From: Guyanagaster necrorhizus
Taxonomy: Eukaryota; Basidiomycota; Agaricomycetes; Agaricales; Physalacriaceae
Reading direction: 5' to 3'
NCBI RefSeq assembly: GCF_019112545.1
Contig: NW_025064887.1
Span: 561,257 to 625,256, forward strand
Length of the DNA stretch: 64,000 nucleotides
The notes under the pieces were generated by a model, which worked only from the letters and a program-made list of their open reading frames with translations, made no database searches and was not told the DNA's origin. Of this stretch, positions 25,697-37,200 are shown in pieces; within the stretch, counting starts at the first letter, position 1; each line of letters starts with the position of its first letter. Both the position numbers and the translations under genes were made by a program.

Positions 25697-28600
25697 GCAA
25701 TTCCACTGGGCTGGCTAAAAGGACTCATGATGTGCAAACTGCAGCCACTAATCAGACTGATAGTACTTCTGTAGAAACTTCTATGACTGTCCCTATCATG
25801 CATTCAAATATATCCAGCTCTACTATGCACATCAGAGAATTGCATAAGGAAACTCAAGTGCCTCTAGGCCAAACAAGAGCAGAGAGCCTTAAAACATGGC
25901 TCAAACTGTTCAAAACCAAATGGACATGGAGGGCCATCAAAAATGCTGTGAATGAAGCAACAGTAAAAGCCATACTCAGGAATTGGGTTCATCGAACTAG
26001 AATTGAAGAAGTTGATGAACAAACAATCAAAGAAATAAAAGGGGCAGAATGGTGTTGGGCCTTGGAATGGCTAAACAAGCTTAGAGGAGCATGAAAGTTC
26101 ATCTGGTGGTCTAAGATGCTCAGATGAGATTTGATCACCAAAGCCCAAATCAAGACACTCATGAACCAAGCAATGTATGCCATGACTGCTCTCATTGACA
26201 GCAGATGTACTGGGAGTTCTATCAACTGCACTTTTGTCGACAAGCACTACCTTCCAACTTGAGCCATAGCCACTCCAATTCCAGTCTACAATGCTGATAG
26301 AACTAAGAATCAGGCTGGCTCAATAACTGAATTTGTAGAGCTCAGGCTCACCATTAGAGATCATTCGGAGCAGATCGATCTTGCAGTCACTGACCTCAGA
26401 ACTAAGGAGATCTTCCTTGGCCATGACTGGCTCATATGTCATAACCCATTAATTAATTGAAAAACCAGATGGATCACATTTGCTCAGTGCCAGTGCTGAA
26501 AAATCCCCTTTAAGCTGCCAGACCAAGATCCTGATAATCAGTGAGATGAGGGAATGGAGGATGGGGAGACCATCTTGACAGTCGATCTCCAACAGAAAAT
26601 GTGTATCTGGGCAGTTCATCATGCAAATGACCTAGCTGCCAAGACTAATAAACAGAAGGAAGCAAGGATATTCAAGGAGATGGTACTCAAGTAGGCCCAA
26701 GATTATCAGGACCTATCCAAGAAAGAGAGCTTTGATGAACTCCCAGCATCTAAGCTCTTAGACCATGCTATTGAGCTTATCCCAAATGCCAATGCAAACC
26801 TTGACTGCAAAATCTACCCACTAGAAATCAACAAACAACAGGAACTTGACAAGTTTCTCAATAAAAACTTATCCAGTGGGAGGATCTGACCCTCCAAATC
26901 CCCCATAGCATCACCATTCTTTTTTGTCAAAAAGAAGGACAGCAAACTCCGATCAGTCTAAGACTATCGGAAATTAAATAAGATGATGATTAAAAACTGA
27001 TATCCTCTATTATTTATCTTGGAATTGATGGATAAACTTCAAGGAGCGAAATACTATATGAAGCTTGATGTCCGATAGGGATATAACAATGTCCACATCA
27101 AAGAGGGGGATGAGTGGAAGACTGCATTCTGAACAAACCAAGGGTTATTCAAACCAACAGTCATGTTCTTCAGACTCACCAATTCTCCTGCTATGTTCCA
27201 ATGGATGATGAATGACATATTCAAGGATCTCATCACCATGGAAAAGGTCACTATCTATCTCAACAATATTTTAATTATGTCTAGAACAAAAGAGAAACAT
27301 AGAAGATTGGTATGACAAGTACTAGCTCTCATGAGGAAACACAAACTATTCCTCAAGGCCAAGAAATGCAAGTTTGAAGTATCAGAAACAGAATACCTGA
27401 GAGTCATCATTGCAGAAGGAAACATCTGGATGGATCCAGTTAAGGTCGCTAGAGTAATAGAGTGGCCAACCCCAACCAAGAAAAAGGAATTGCAATCATT
27501 CCTTGAGTTCACAAATTTTTACCAGTGTTTCATTTGAGACTACAGTAAGGTAGTCCATCTAATGACACAATTAACTGGCAATGCCCCTTGGACCTAGAGC
27601 CTTTCCCAACAGACCACCTTCGATGACCTCAAAAGGCAGCTAGCTGAAGATGTTGTACTTGCAATCCCAATCCAGAAGGGAAAATTCTATATCGAAGCTG
27701 ACTCAAGTGAGGAAGCTATTGGGGCGGTTCTCTCTCAGAAACAAGATAATAAATGGCAACTGGTTGTATTCCTTTTGAAAGTGCTCACCATCACAGAGCA
27801 GAACTATGAGATATATGATAAGAAACTCCTTGCTATTATGCTCACCCTTGAAGAGTGGTGACACTATTTGATTGAGGTGATCAAAGTCTTTGAAATCTGG
27901 ACCAACCACCAAAATCTCTGCTATTTTTAACAATCACAGAAACTCAACTGCCAGCAAGCAAGATGGGTTACTGAGTTGAGCCAGTACTAATACATGCTCC
28001 ATCACAAGGTAGGGGCCACTAACAAAAAGGCTGATCTGCTCAGTTGGAGAGCTGACTATGACCAGGGAGGCACCAACAATAAAGGAGTAACACTGCTGTG
28101 CTCTAAACATTTCAGAGCCATGATAATGCCAATAGAGGAAGAGATTTACAAACACATAAAAAGCACCACTCGTGATAGCCATAAATGAGATCAGCAAATC
28201 GCTCTATCTCTTAACCACAAAAGAGGAATAACAAAGGAGGGAGAGATGATCCACTATGATAGGTGAATTTATATTTCACGAGATCAGAAACTCTGAGGTG
28301 AGATCATTGCAATCTATCATGACCATGCCACCGCTGGCCACCCCAGCATTGCTAAAACCAAAGAGCTAGTGCTACAGGAATACTAATGGCCCAAGATGGA
28401 TAATGACATTACTAAATATGTCAAAGCATATAAAGTCTGCCAGTGAGGGAAGTCGTCGATGCAGCCTCAGGCCACTTCTCTACATCTGAACAAAGTCCCA
28501 TCCTCACCATGGACCCATATAACAGTAGACATGATCATGGGATTATCAGACTGCAATGGATATGACACTATCATCATGATCATTAATCAGTTCTCAAAGG

Positions 28601-29586
28601 CAATCATCTCTATCATATGTTCGACCAAACTAACTTCAGAAGGATGAGCAAAAATCTTGTGTGATGAAGTCTATGCAAAGTATGGCATGCTACAAGTTGT
28701 CATTTCAGATTAAAGGCCATAATAAGTCTCTAAATTCCTAGATGACTTATATCACCTCCTATATATCAAATAAAATGCTTTGACTGCATATCATCTGCAA
28801 ACTGATAGACAAATAGAGCATGCCAATCAGAAAGTCGAAAAATATTTGCGACTTTTCATCAATTATTGACAAGATGATTGGGTTGAATGGCTGACCCTAG
28901 TGGCCTTCTAACATAACAACTGAATCTACTCATCAACAGGAAAAATGCCCTTTTTCATTAATCATGGATAACATCCAAATATTGCCCAGACAGAATGACA
29001 TCGAACAACTACCTCTGCCTCTATGGACTTTGCCACAATAATGAAAAAAATTCACAAGAACACCAAAGCAGCATTGGAAAAAATAGCAATCTCCATGAAA
29101 ACACAGTATGATAAACACTGTCACCCTACACACACCTATCTAGTCAATGATAAAGTATGGCTAGATATGATGAATCTTCATTTACCCTGACCTAAGCAAA
29201 AACTTGCTGACAAATGCACTGGTCCCTTCCAAATCATCGCACAGGTTAGAGCAAGCACATATAAACTATGCTTACTATCATCCTGGAAGATCTATGACAT
29301 CTTCAATAAAACCCTCCTAACATCTTATATCACACTGGCCTTCCCAAATCAACAAAAGCCTCTACTGCCACTACCAGACCTGATTGACGATGAAGAACAC
29401 TATGAAATTGACCAGGTTCTGAATCATAAACTACAAAAAATCAAAGCAAAGGGTGGGAGAATGACAACAATGGTGGACTATCTTGTCAGTTGGAAAGGAT
29501 ATGGCTCAGAATCCAATCAATAGATCAATGAGAAGCTAATGAATGCTTCTGATACAATCCATGACTATGAATTATCCTTAAATTAA
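25693..29586 (+). pseudogene. Pol of gypsy K with chromodomain (degenerate)
   Basis: The pol frame begins at GTGAGCAATTCC, in the -1 frame relative to gag. A 133-codon open stretch (25693-26094) precedes the protease (26190-26480, LIDSRCTGSSI, so DSG has become DSR). RT is at about 26790-27560 with the catalytic motif changed from YLDD to YLNN (27255-27272), which would abolish polymerisation. RNase H is at about 27680-28040, the HHCC finger and integrase core at about 28310-28900, and the chromodomain at about 29395-29580 (VDYLVSWKGYGSESNQ). It ends at TAA 29584-29586. Multiple stops are present. Confidence 0.87.
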
Positions 29587-29619
29587 GCTATCAGGACAAT
29601 GGTCTTAAGAAGGGAGTAA

Positions 29620-30076
29620 TATTACGATTTTTCCTTTTTCTTTTATTATAAACCCCTATTTATACTTAGTCAAAGCATCAAAAGACAAGTGCCCAGGACC
29701 ATGAGAAGGCTTAAGTCATCACAACAACAGACTTCATCATGGTTCTTTGATACAACCAATGCTCAACAACAAATGCACAATTGACCTTTTATATATAGTA
29801 GTGACCCTCAAGGACAATAAGCATCTAAGACAGAGAAACACACAATTAGTACTCAATATTATTAGCAGACCATATACTGTATTTAAGGAGGCTCGCTCTT
29901 GCTGGAAACCCCAGCTTTGAGCTAAAGTTTATAACCACCACTCTATCTCAAGTCAGTTCTTGACCTTATGACACACTGAACCCAGTACACATTCAGTGGA
30001 CTCAGCTGATTCCTTGAAGTGTGAAGGGACATCTGTTTATCATGTGTATAAGTTCACATGATGCTTGAGCCAAACA
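29620..30076 (+). repeat. 3' LTR of gypsy K (457 bp)
   Basis: Starts TATTACGATT, ends GAGCCAAACA and is followed by GTATG. The polypurine tract AAGAAGGGAGTAA lies just before it (29607-29619). Confidence 0.93.
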
Positions 30077-30081
30077 GTATG

Positions 30082-31228
30082 TCAGAGAGGAAAATCTTCC
30101 ATCTGACCATGACCAGCACCTCTCCATCCAAACAAAGTCTCACAAGTGCCATAGACTTATATCTCCATAGATATGATGACTGGACTATCAGAGAGCAATG
30201 GTTATAACATGATTATAATGATCATTGATCACTTCTCTAAACTGATCATCTTAGTTGCATGCTCAACAGAACTAACATCTGAAGAATGGGCCAAGATCTT
30301 CTATGATGAGGTATATGCTAAATATGAAATGCCACAAGTTGTCATCTCAGACAGGGGCTTACAGTTCATCTCTAAATTTTTAAATAATCTATATAAGCTC
30401 CTCAATATCCAATGAAATGCTTCAATGGCTTATTATCCACAAACCAATGGACAAACTGAGTGCATTAATCAAGAAATCAAAAAATATCTTCAGCTATTCA
30501 TTAACTATTGATAAGATGACTGAGTCAAATAGTTGGCACTAGTTGCCTTCTAATATAATAACAGAATCTATTCCACTATAGGCAAAACACCATTCTTTGT
30601 CAATCACAGCTGACACTCCAACATCTCCTCCACCACTCACACTCATACATCAACACTGGCCTCTTCAGATTTTGCCTCCACTATATCCAAAATACATGAA
30701 GAAATGTGCATCACTCTTAAAAAAGTAGCATCTTCCATGAAAAAACAATATGATAAACACTGCAGACCACCATGTCACTATAATGTTAATGACAAGATTT
30801 GGCTAGATATTACAAATCTTCATCTGCTCTGCCCAAAATAGAAATTCACTGATTAATAAACTGAACCCTTTCTGATACTTGCTAAAGTAGATGCATCAGT
30901 CTACAAACTCTGACTTTTAATCAATTGAAAGGTTTACAACATCTTTAACAAGACACTTCTTACCTCTTTTATTATGCTGACATTTCTAAATCAAGAGTGA
31001 CCACCACCTCCACTATCTGATCTGATCAATGATAAAGAACACTACAAGATCAATCAAATATTAAATTATAAATTATAAAAGGTTAAGATAAAAGATGGTG
31101 GGATAACAATAATAGTGGACTACTTAGTTAGTTAGAAGGGTTATAGCCCTGAATCCAATCAGTGGGTCAATGAAAAATGTATGGACACTGACAAAATGAT
31201 ATATGAATATGAATTATCCTTAAATTAA
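30082..31228 (+). pseudogene. Pol of gypsy J, 3' part: integrase core and chromodomain
   Basis: Continues J after the K insertion with QRGKSS, the end of the integrase zinc finger. The core is well preserved in an 80-codon open stretch (30173-30415): MIIDHFSK and VISDRGLQF hold catalytic aspartates, and NQEIKKYL at about 30460 the glutamate. The chromodomain is at about 31030-31215 (EHYKINQIL, then VDYLVS*KGYSPESNQW, one stop at a former W). It ends at TAA 31226-31228. Confidence 0.85.
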
Positions 31229-31261
31229 GCTATTAAAATAATAGTCTTAAGAAGAAGGTAA

Positions 31262-31721
31262 TGTTATGATTTTTCTGGTTTCTTTTGACTTTAACCTCTA
31301 TTTATGCTTAGTCAGAGTGGCTAGTCCAGTGCTTAGGACTATGAGATAGGCTTAGTCATCACAACAAGCCTAGTTGATCATTGTCTTTTGACATAATGCC
31401 AATGCTTGACAATACATAAAGAATCTTTTGTAGATAGTAATGATATCCAAGAACAATAGGCACAGCAATGAGCACAGACATAATAAGTAGTTGTAATTAT
31501 AGCAGAATGCTCTGTAGTATATAAGTAGAATAGCTTTTACTAGTATACCTCAGCTTTGAGCTAAAGTTTATTCATTCTTATTCTACTCTTGAGCTACTCT
31601 ATTAAAGCCTTGAAGCATCTGATCAATAAAAGCACAACAAATGAACTCTAGTGGAAGGCTTGAACATAAAGTCACACTAGTTTATCATGTGCCTATAATC
31701 ACATGTGGCTTGAGTCTAATG
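31262..31721 (+). repeat. 3' LTR of gypsy J (460 bp)
   Basis: Starts TGTTATGATTTTTC and aligns over 460 bases with the 5' LTR. The last bases read TAATG where the 5' LTR has TAACA. The polypurine tract AAGAAGAAGGTAA precedes it at about 31249-31261. Confidence 0.88.
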
Positions 31722-31726
31722 CAAAG

Positions 31727-32735
31727 GGGCTGGAAAGAAGAATTTGAAAGCAGCTAACTCTGTCAAGATAAAGGAGAAAACTGCTAGCTAAGCAAGTACT
31801 GGTTTATCATTGCCTGCTATATCTTATTGGAATATCAATATAGGTGCTTCTCATCATATGATCTCTCACTGATAATAGTTTTAACTCTATGCTCCATATG
31901 TTATTCTCATTCATCTTGTAGACAATTCAGTCATCTATTCAGCAGAGATTGGGTCAGTAGTACTGGAGCCAGAGATTCAGAGAGAGAAAGGCTCAGTGGT
32001 GGAACTTCTTAACACACTGCATATACTAGCTTTGAAAAGTAATCTCTTATCATCCAATTATCTCATATGGGAAAAGAGATTTAAGATTTCAATTGCTAAA
32101 TCAGATGTCACTTTCAGCCAGAGTGAAAAGGTTTGATTTACTGCAACTATAAACAAGAGAAATATTGGCTATATCAATGCTACTATACATTTATTCTCAA
32201 AATCAGCCACTATCATTGCAAACTCAGACTCCATAAGTATCTGCCAGATAGACAATACACTTTTGCATAGATATTGCTATTATTGAAATATAGACACTAT
32301 ATAGCATATGCACATAAAGCAGCTGGTAACTGGAATAAAGCAAGAGTCAGATCTCTCAACTGATCTTATCTACACACTATGCCTCACTGGCAAACAGCAT
32401 CATCACAATGTTTCTTATGGCTTCTTAGAGCAGAAGAAACACCTTCTTGAGTGAGTATGCAGTGATATCAAAGGTCTAATATCTGTCACAACTTCAGAGG
32501 GCTACTGCTACTGGATAACATTCATCTGCAGTGTATCTGACACTTAGGCTGTTGCACCTCTAAAGTATAAAAGTGATAATTTTAATGCCTTTAAGCAGTT
32601 CAAAGCATATGCAGAGAATACCCATCCAGGACTCAAAGTCATTGAGTTTCAGAAAGACAAAGGTGATAAATATATGAGAAAGGATTTTACTGACTTCTGT
32701 GCTTAGCATGAGATCAAAAGACAATACACTGAATC
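31727..32735 (+). pseudogene. Copia protease, pre-integrase and integrase N-part of Cop2
   Basis: Continues Cop2 Gag after J. The protease signature is YWNINIGASHHMIS at about 31828-31870 (copia LDTGASHHM with changes at the catalytic D and T). The pre-integrase finger is near 32280-32400 (LCLTGKQHHH). The integrase core begins at about 32460 (CSDIKGL, WITFI) and continues to VIEFQKDKGDKYMRKDF near 32640-32690, where the second catalytic D is expected. It is cut at 32735 by solo LTR G. Confidence 0.8.
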
Positions 32736-33259
32736 TGTTATGATTTTTCCTATTTTCTTTTCTTTTTACTTGACTTATTCAAGATTGATCTCTATTTTTG
32801 CTTAGTCAGAGCATCTAGTCAGTGCTTAAGACTATGAGAGAGCTTAATCAGCATCCCAATTCAGGTTCTACTGTGCTGCTGTGAAGCTGTTACAATGGCA
32901 GAACCCTCCTTTTGTCTTTGTGCAGCAGTAACAGCAGTAACAGCTCAACAGCAGACAATACTCTTTTGTAGATAGCTTGGCAACACTGGACAAAGTGCTA
33001 TACAGCACCAGGATGAACAATTAGGTAGTTATATCTTTAGAATGGACAATGATTAGTATATAAGTAGCATAGCTCTTGCTATAGTAACTCCAGCTTTAAG
33101 CTAAAGTTTATTCTTTCACTATCTTATCTTGAGTGACTTGCAATGTCTTGACAACACAGCACCATCAACACATCAAGTGGACTCTGACATTCTAACCTGA
33201 AGTGTGATGTTGTGTCAGTTTATCATGTGTTATTGGTCATATGGAATTTGGGCTTAACA
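32736..33259 (+). mobile_element. Solo LTR G (524 bp)
   Basis: A lone gypsy LTR, TGTTATGATTTTTCC...GGGCTTAACA, with a perfect GAATC duplication at 32731-32735 and 33260-33264. It belongs to the LTR family of C and B. The Cop2 integrase frame resumes directly after it. It was most likely formed by recombination between the two LTRs of a full element. Confidence 0.93.
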
Positions 33260-33264
33260 GAATC

Positions 33265-33696
33265 TGATAAATCATACTAGAATGGCATAGCAGAATAAGC
33301 CAACTGCATAATTGCAGAGGCCATTGTTGCCATGCTAAATGAGTCACATCTCCCACTATTATTTTGGAACCTCACTCTCCAAGTATTCATTCATGTCTGA
33401 AATCACATTTCTACAGATTTTCTTCCAAACACAACACTCTTCACAGAATGAGATCCAAATTATCAAAAATTAGATCTATCTCACTTTTGTGTATTTGGAT
33501 GCCTTGCATATGTGCTAGTATAAAGAAAAAGACATCAAGCATTAGAGTCACACATCCAAAAATATATCTTTGTTGAGTATCTAGAGGGAATAAAAGGCTG
33601 ACTATTCTGAAAACCTTCTACACAGCAGTTTATTACCTTTGGCCATGCTGTATTCAATGAGCATGTATTTTCTGGAAACCACAGAAATATTATAAA
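33265..33696 (+). pseudogene. Copia integrase C-part of Cop2
   Basis: NGIAE.ANCIIAEAIVAML is the usual integrase segment around the catalytic glutamate (NGVAER), followed by FWNLTLQVFIHV, HFCVFGCLAYV and YIFVEYLEGIKG, all typical of the copia integrase C-terminus. Several in-frame stops. It ends at 33696, where Cop3 is inserted (ATAAA duplication). Confidence 0.83.
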
Positions 33697-33757
33697 TGTT
33701 GAGAGCAGATTGCATAGTGCAGCAGGAAAAGCCAGGTCTGAAGTCAAAGATCAAAAG
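33697..33757 (-). repeat. Cop3 3' LTR, outer part
   Basis: TGTTGAGAGC... up to GATCAAAAG, where M inserted. It continues at 41838 with CTGGTAAGC. The uninterrupted sequence is seen in the other LTR at 46443-46589. Confidence 0.93.
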
Positions 33758-34192
33758 TGTTAGGCTCAAGCATCACGTGAACAGATACACGTGATAAACA
33801 GGTGTTCCTTCGCACTTCGAGGAATCACCTGAGTTCACTTAGTATATATCCGTTTGGTGTGACACAAGGTCAGATATAGACTCGAGGTAGAATGGCATGT
33901 ATAAACTTTAGCTCGAAGCTGGGGTATACCAGTGAGAGCTGCTGTCCTTAAATACTGTACAGTTGTCTGCTAATTATACTACTGCTTATTATGTGTGTCT
34001 GTGTCCATTGTGCTCATTGTCCTGGAGCGTCGTTATCGTACATAAAAGGTCGATTGTGTGTCGCGAGTGCGACCGTTACGATGTCTTGATGGAAGGCTTT
34101 AGTTGTGCTGACTAAGTCTTCCATGGTCTTGTGCCTTCTGACTCAGTGTGAATAGGGGTAAAAAGGAAAAGAAAAGGGAATAAATCGTAACA
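33758..34192 (-). repeat. 3' LTR of gypsy M (435 bp)
   Basis: TGTTAGGCTC...AAATCGTAACA. It differs from the 5' LTR at 8 positions (33772, 34032, 34038, 34068, 34071, 34124, 34147, 34148), each a CpG versus TpG or CpA exchange. Confidence 0.97.
33774..33793. promoter_or_regulatory. Paired CACGTG palindromes in the M LTR
   Basis: Two CACGTG hexamers at 33774-33779 and 33788-33793, 14 bases apart, and again at 41414-41419 and 41428-41433 in the other LTR. Solo LTR I has the same pair at 56670-56675 and 56685-56690. Such E-boxes are bound by bHLH factors. A role here is inference. Confidence 0.5.
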
Positions 34193-34206
34193 TTACCTCC
34201 CGCTTA
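34193..34206 (-). promoter_or_regulatory. Polypurine tract of gypsy M
   Basis: On the minus strand TTAAGCGGGAGGTAA directly precedes the 3' LTR. This is the expected plus-strand primer position and matches AAGAAGGGAGTAA of the older copies. Confidence 0.65.
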
Positions 34207-34225
34207 AGACCATTGTCCCGATGGC

Positions 34226-37200
34226 TTAGTTAAGGGATAGTTCGTAATCATGAATCGCAGTGTCGGCATTCATATATTTTTCGTTGATCCATTGGTTGGA
34301 TTCCGGTCCGTAGCCCTTCCAACTGACGAGATAGTCTACGGTCGTTGTTAGGCCACCCCCCCGTGCTTTCACTTTTCATAGTTTATGATTTAATATTTGA
34401 TCGATTTCATAGTGTTCCTCGTCATCGATCAGTTCAGGGGGAGGCGGTGGTGGCCGTTCCTGGTTTGGAAAGGCGGGGGCGATATATGGGCTTAATAGCG
34501 ACTCGTTAAAGATGTCATGAATTTTCCAGGCGATGGGTAATCGGAGCTTGTAGGCGGCTTCTCCGATCTTTGCAAGAATAGGGAAAGGTCCGGTGCGTTT
34601 GTCCGCGAGTTTGCGTTTTGGACGTGGAAGGTGTAGGTTTGATGTGTCAAGCCATACCTTGTCGTGAACGGCATAATTGTGTGCTGGGCGGCGGTGTTTG
34701 TCGTATTGTTTCTTCATAGTAAGCGCCGTTTTTTCAAGCGCTCATTTCGTCTCTGTATGGATTTTATCCATGGTAGCGGTGAAGTTTGTCGATGCGGGTG
34801 TCGATGTTTTGTAATGTGTTGTCTGTGCGATGAGAGGATGTCTACCATAATTGACAAAAAAGGGGGTCTTGCCCGTTGCAGAGTGTATCCTGTTATTGTG
34901 TTGGAAGGCCGCGAGTGCCAGCCATTCAGTCCAATCATCCTGTCGGTAGTTGATAAATAGGCATAGGTATTTTTCAACTTCCTGGTTTGCTCGTTCTGCC
35001 TGGCCATCCGTCTGCAGATGGTATGCCGTGGATGCATTGCGTGTGATATGCAGGAGTTTGTATAGGTCGTCGAGGAATTTGGAGACGAATTGCAGTCTGC
35101 GGTCTGAGATAATTTTTTGTGGCATCCCATACTTAGCATAAACCTCATCTCATAAGATTTTTGCCCATCCTTCCGATGTTAACTCGGTGGAACAGGCGAC
35201 AGGGATGATGGCCTTGGAGAACCGATCTATTATGACGAGGATTGCATCATACCCGTTGCAATCTGGTAGTCTGGTAATCATGTCCACGGAAATGTGAGTC
35301 CATGGTTGAGAGGGGACTTCGTTCGGGTGTAGGGGGGCTGCTTTCGATTGCGTAGATGCCTTCCCCCTCTGGCACGTTTTGCAGGCCTTAACGTAGGCAG
35401 TGATATCGTTGCCGAGTTTGGGCCACCAGTAGTTTCGTAGGACGAGCTCTTTGGTTTTGGCAATGCCCGGGTGTCCTGCCGTTGCATGGTCATGACATGT
35501 CACAATGATTTCCCCACGTAAAGTTTGGACTCGTGGGACGTAAATTCGTCCATCGTACCGAATCATTCCCCCTTCCTTTGTTAATCCCCTCTCATGATTA
35601 AGTGAAGGCGTGATTTTCTGATCCCAATGCCACGCGTCCCGGGTCGCACTTCTGATGCGCTCATGGATGTCCTCTTCCATCGGCATTACCAAGGCGTGGA
35701 AATGTTCCGGTTGCAGAAGTACGACTCCCATGTTATCATTTGCCCCTTGATCGTGATCGGCCCGTCGAGAAAGGAGGTCTGCCTTTTTGTTGGCGACCCT
35801 GGCTTTGTGATGGAGTGTGTACTGATATTGAGCAAGTTCGGTTACCCACCGAGCTTGCCGACGGTTCAGCTTTTGTGGTTGACGGAAGTATCGGAGATTT
35901 TGGTGGTCCGTCCAAATCTCGAAGGTAGTGATGGCCCCGATTAGGTAATGCCGCCATTCTTCTAAGGAGAGCATTATCGCGAGTAACTCCTTGTCATAGA
36001 TCTCATAATTTCGTTCCGTAACGGTCAGGGCTTTGGAGAGGAATGCGACCGGTCGCCACCTTCCATCCTGCTCTTGTGATAGCACTGCACCTATGGCTCC
36101 TTCGCTTGAGTCGGCTTCTACACGGAATTTCCCTTCTTGGGATGGTATGGCGAGGACTATGTCCTCTGCCAGTCGTTGTTTTAAGTCTTCGAAGGCGAGT
36201 TGTTGGGGTTCTCTCCACTTCCACGTGGCGTTCCCGGTTAACTGCATCATGGGACGAACGACCTTGCTGTAGTCCTGTATGAACCTCCTGTAGAAGTTGG
36301 TGAATCCAAGGAAAGATTGTAACTCCTTCTTCTTGGTTGGCGTCGGCCATTCCGTTACTCCCGCGACTTTGACTGGGTCCATTCAAATACTTCCTTCCCT
36401 GATAATCACCCCAAGGTATTCGGTCTCCAACACCTCGAATTCACATTTCTCCGCTTTTAGGAACAGTTTGTGCTTCCTCATGAGAGCAAGCACTCGTCGT
36501 ACCAGGTTACGATGTTCCTCCTTGGTTTTCGACATGATAAGGATGTCATCCAGGTATATCGTGACTTTCCCCGTGGCGATGAGATCTTTGAAAATGTCGT
36601 TCATCATCCACTGGAAGGTGGCAGGGGAATTCGTCAAACCGAAGAACATGACCGTTGGTTCAAATAGCCCCCTGTTGGTTCTGAATGCCGCCTTCCACTC
36701 GTCTCCTTCCCTGATTCGGACGTTATTATACCCCCATCGAACGTCAAGCTTGGTATAGTACTTGGCCCCTCGGAGTTTGTCCATTAGTTCTGATATCAGG
36801 GGTAGAGGGTACCGATTTTTAATGGTCATTTCGTTCAACTTCCGATAGTCCTGTACTGGTCGAAGTTTCCCGTCTTTTTTCTTTACAAAGAAAAAAGGGG
36901 AGGCCATGGGGGATTTTGACAGTCGAATCCGTCCGGAGGATAGGTTCTCCTCTAGGAACTTGTCGAGTTCTTGTTGCTCCTGGTAACCGAGAGGATAGGT
37001 TTTACAGTCCAGGTTGGCGTTGGCATTGGGAGTCAGTTCGATCGCGTGATCCCAAGGCTTTGAGTGTGAGAGCTCATCAAAACTCTCTTTCTCAAAGAGG
37101 TCTTGGTAGTCGCGTGCCCATTCAGGCACCATCTCTTCGAACGTCCTTTCCACCTTCCCCTCGTTTGCTTTGGCGGCTAAGTTGTTGGCGTGATGTACCG

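Larger units (their letters stand above)
22033..30076 (+). mobile_element. Gypsy element K, full length (8044 bp)
   Basis: Complete plus-strand chromovirus with equal LTRs of 457 bp (22033-22489 and 29620-30076) and a perfect GTATG duplication (22028-22032 and 30077-30081). It is inserted in the integrase region of J. By eye the two LTRs differ at about 45 positions, and all but one are transitions. It has longer open stretches than J or C but is still dead. Confidence 0.95.
15565..31721 (+). mobile_element. Gypsy element J, split by K
   Basis: LTRs of 460 bp each (15565-16024 and 31262-31721). Without K the element is about 8108 bp. The flanks are CAAGA (15560-15564) and CAAAG (31722-31726), an imperfect duplication. 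The Cop2 reading frame continues on both sides, which supports the boundaries. Order: LTR, PBS, gag, pol (cut by K between the integrase zinc finger and core), chromodomain, LTR. Confidence 0.9.

Noticed and set aside
31722..31726. Perfect target duplication for gypsy J
   Set aside because: The flanks read CAAGA and CAAAG, with two mismatches. The boundaries are instead supported by equal LTR lengths and by Cop2 coding sequence on both sides.
36297..36758. A 153-codon open frame on the plus strand inside M pol, with similar antisense frames in J (20846-21103), K (27255-27512) and H (54462-54674)
   Set aside because: It mirrors the well-conserved RT coding sequence in a fixed antisense frame. 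The resemblance among copies follows from the sense protein. No separate start context or promoter is visible.
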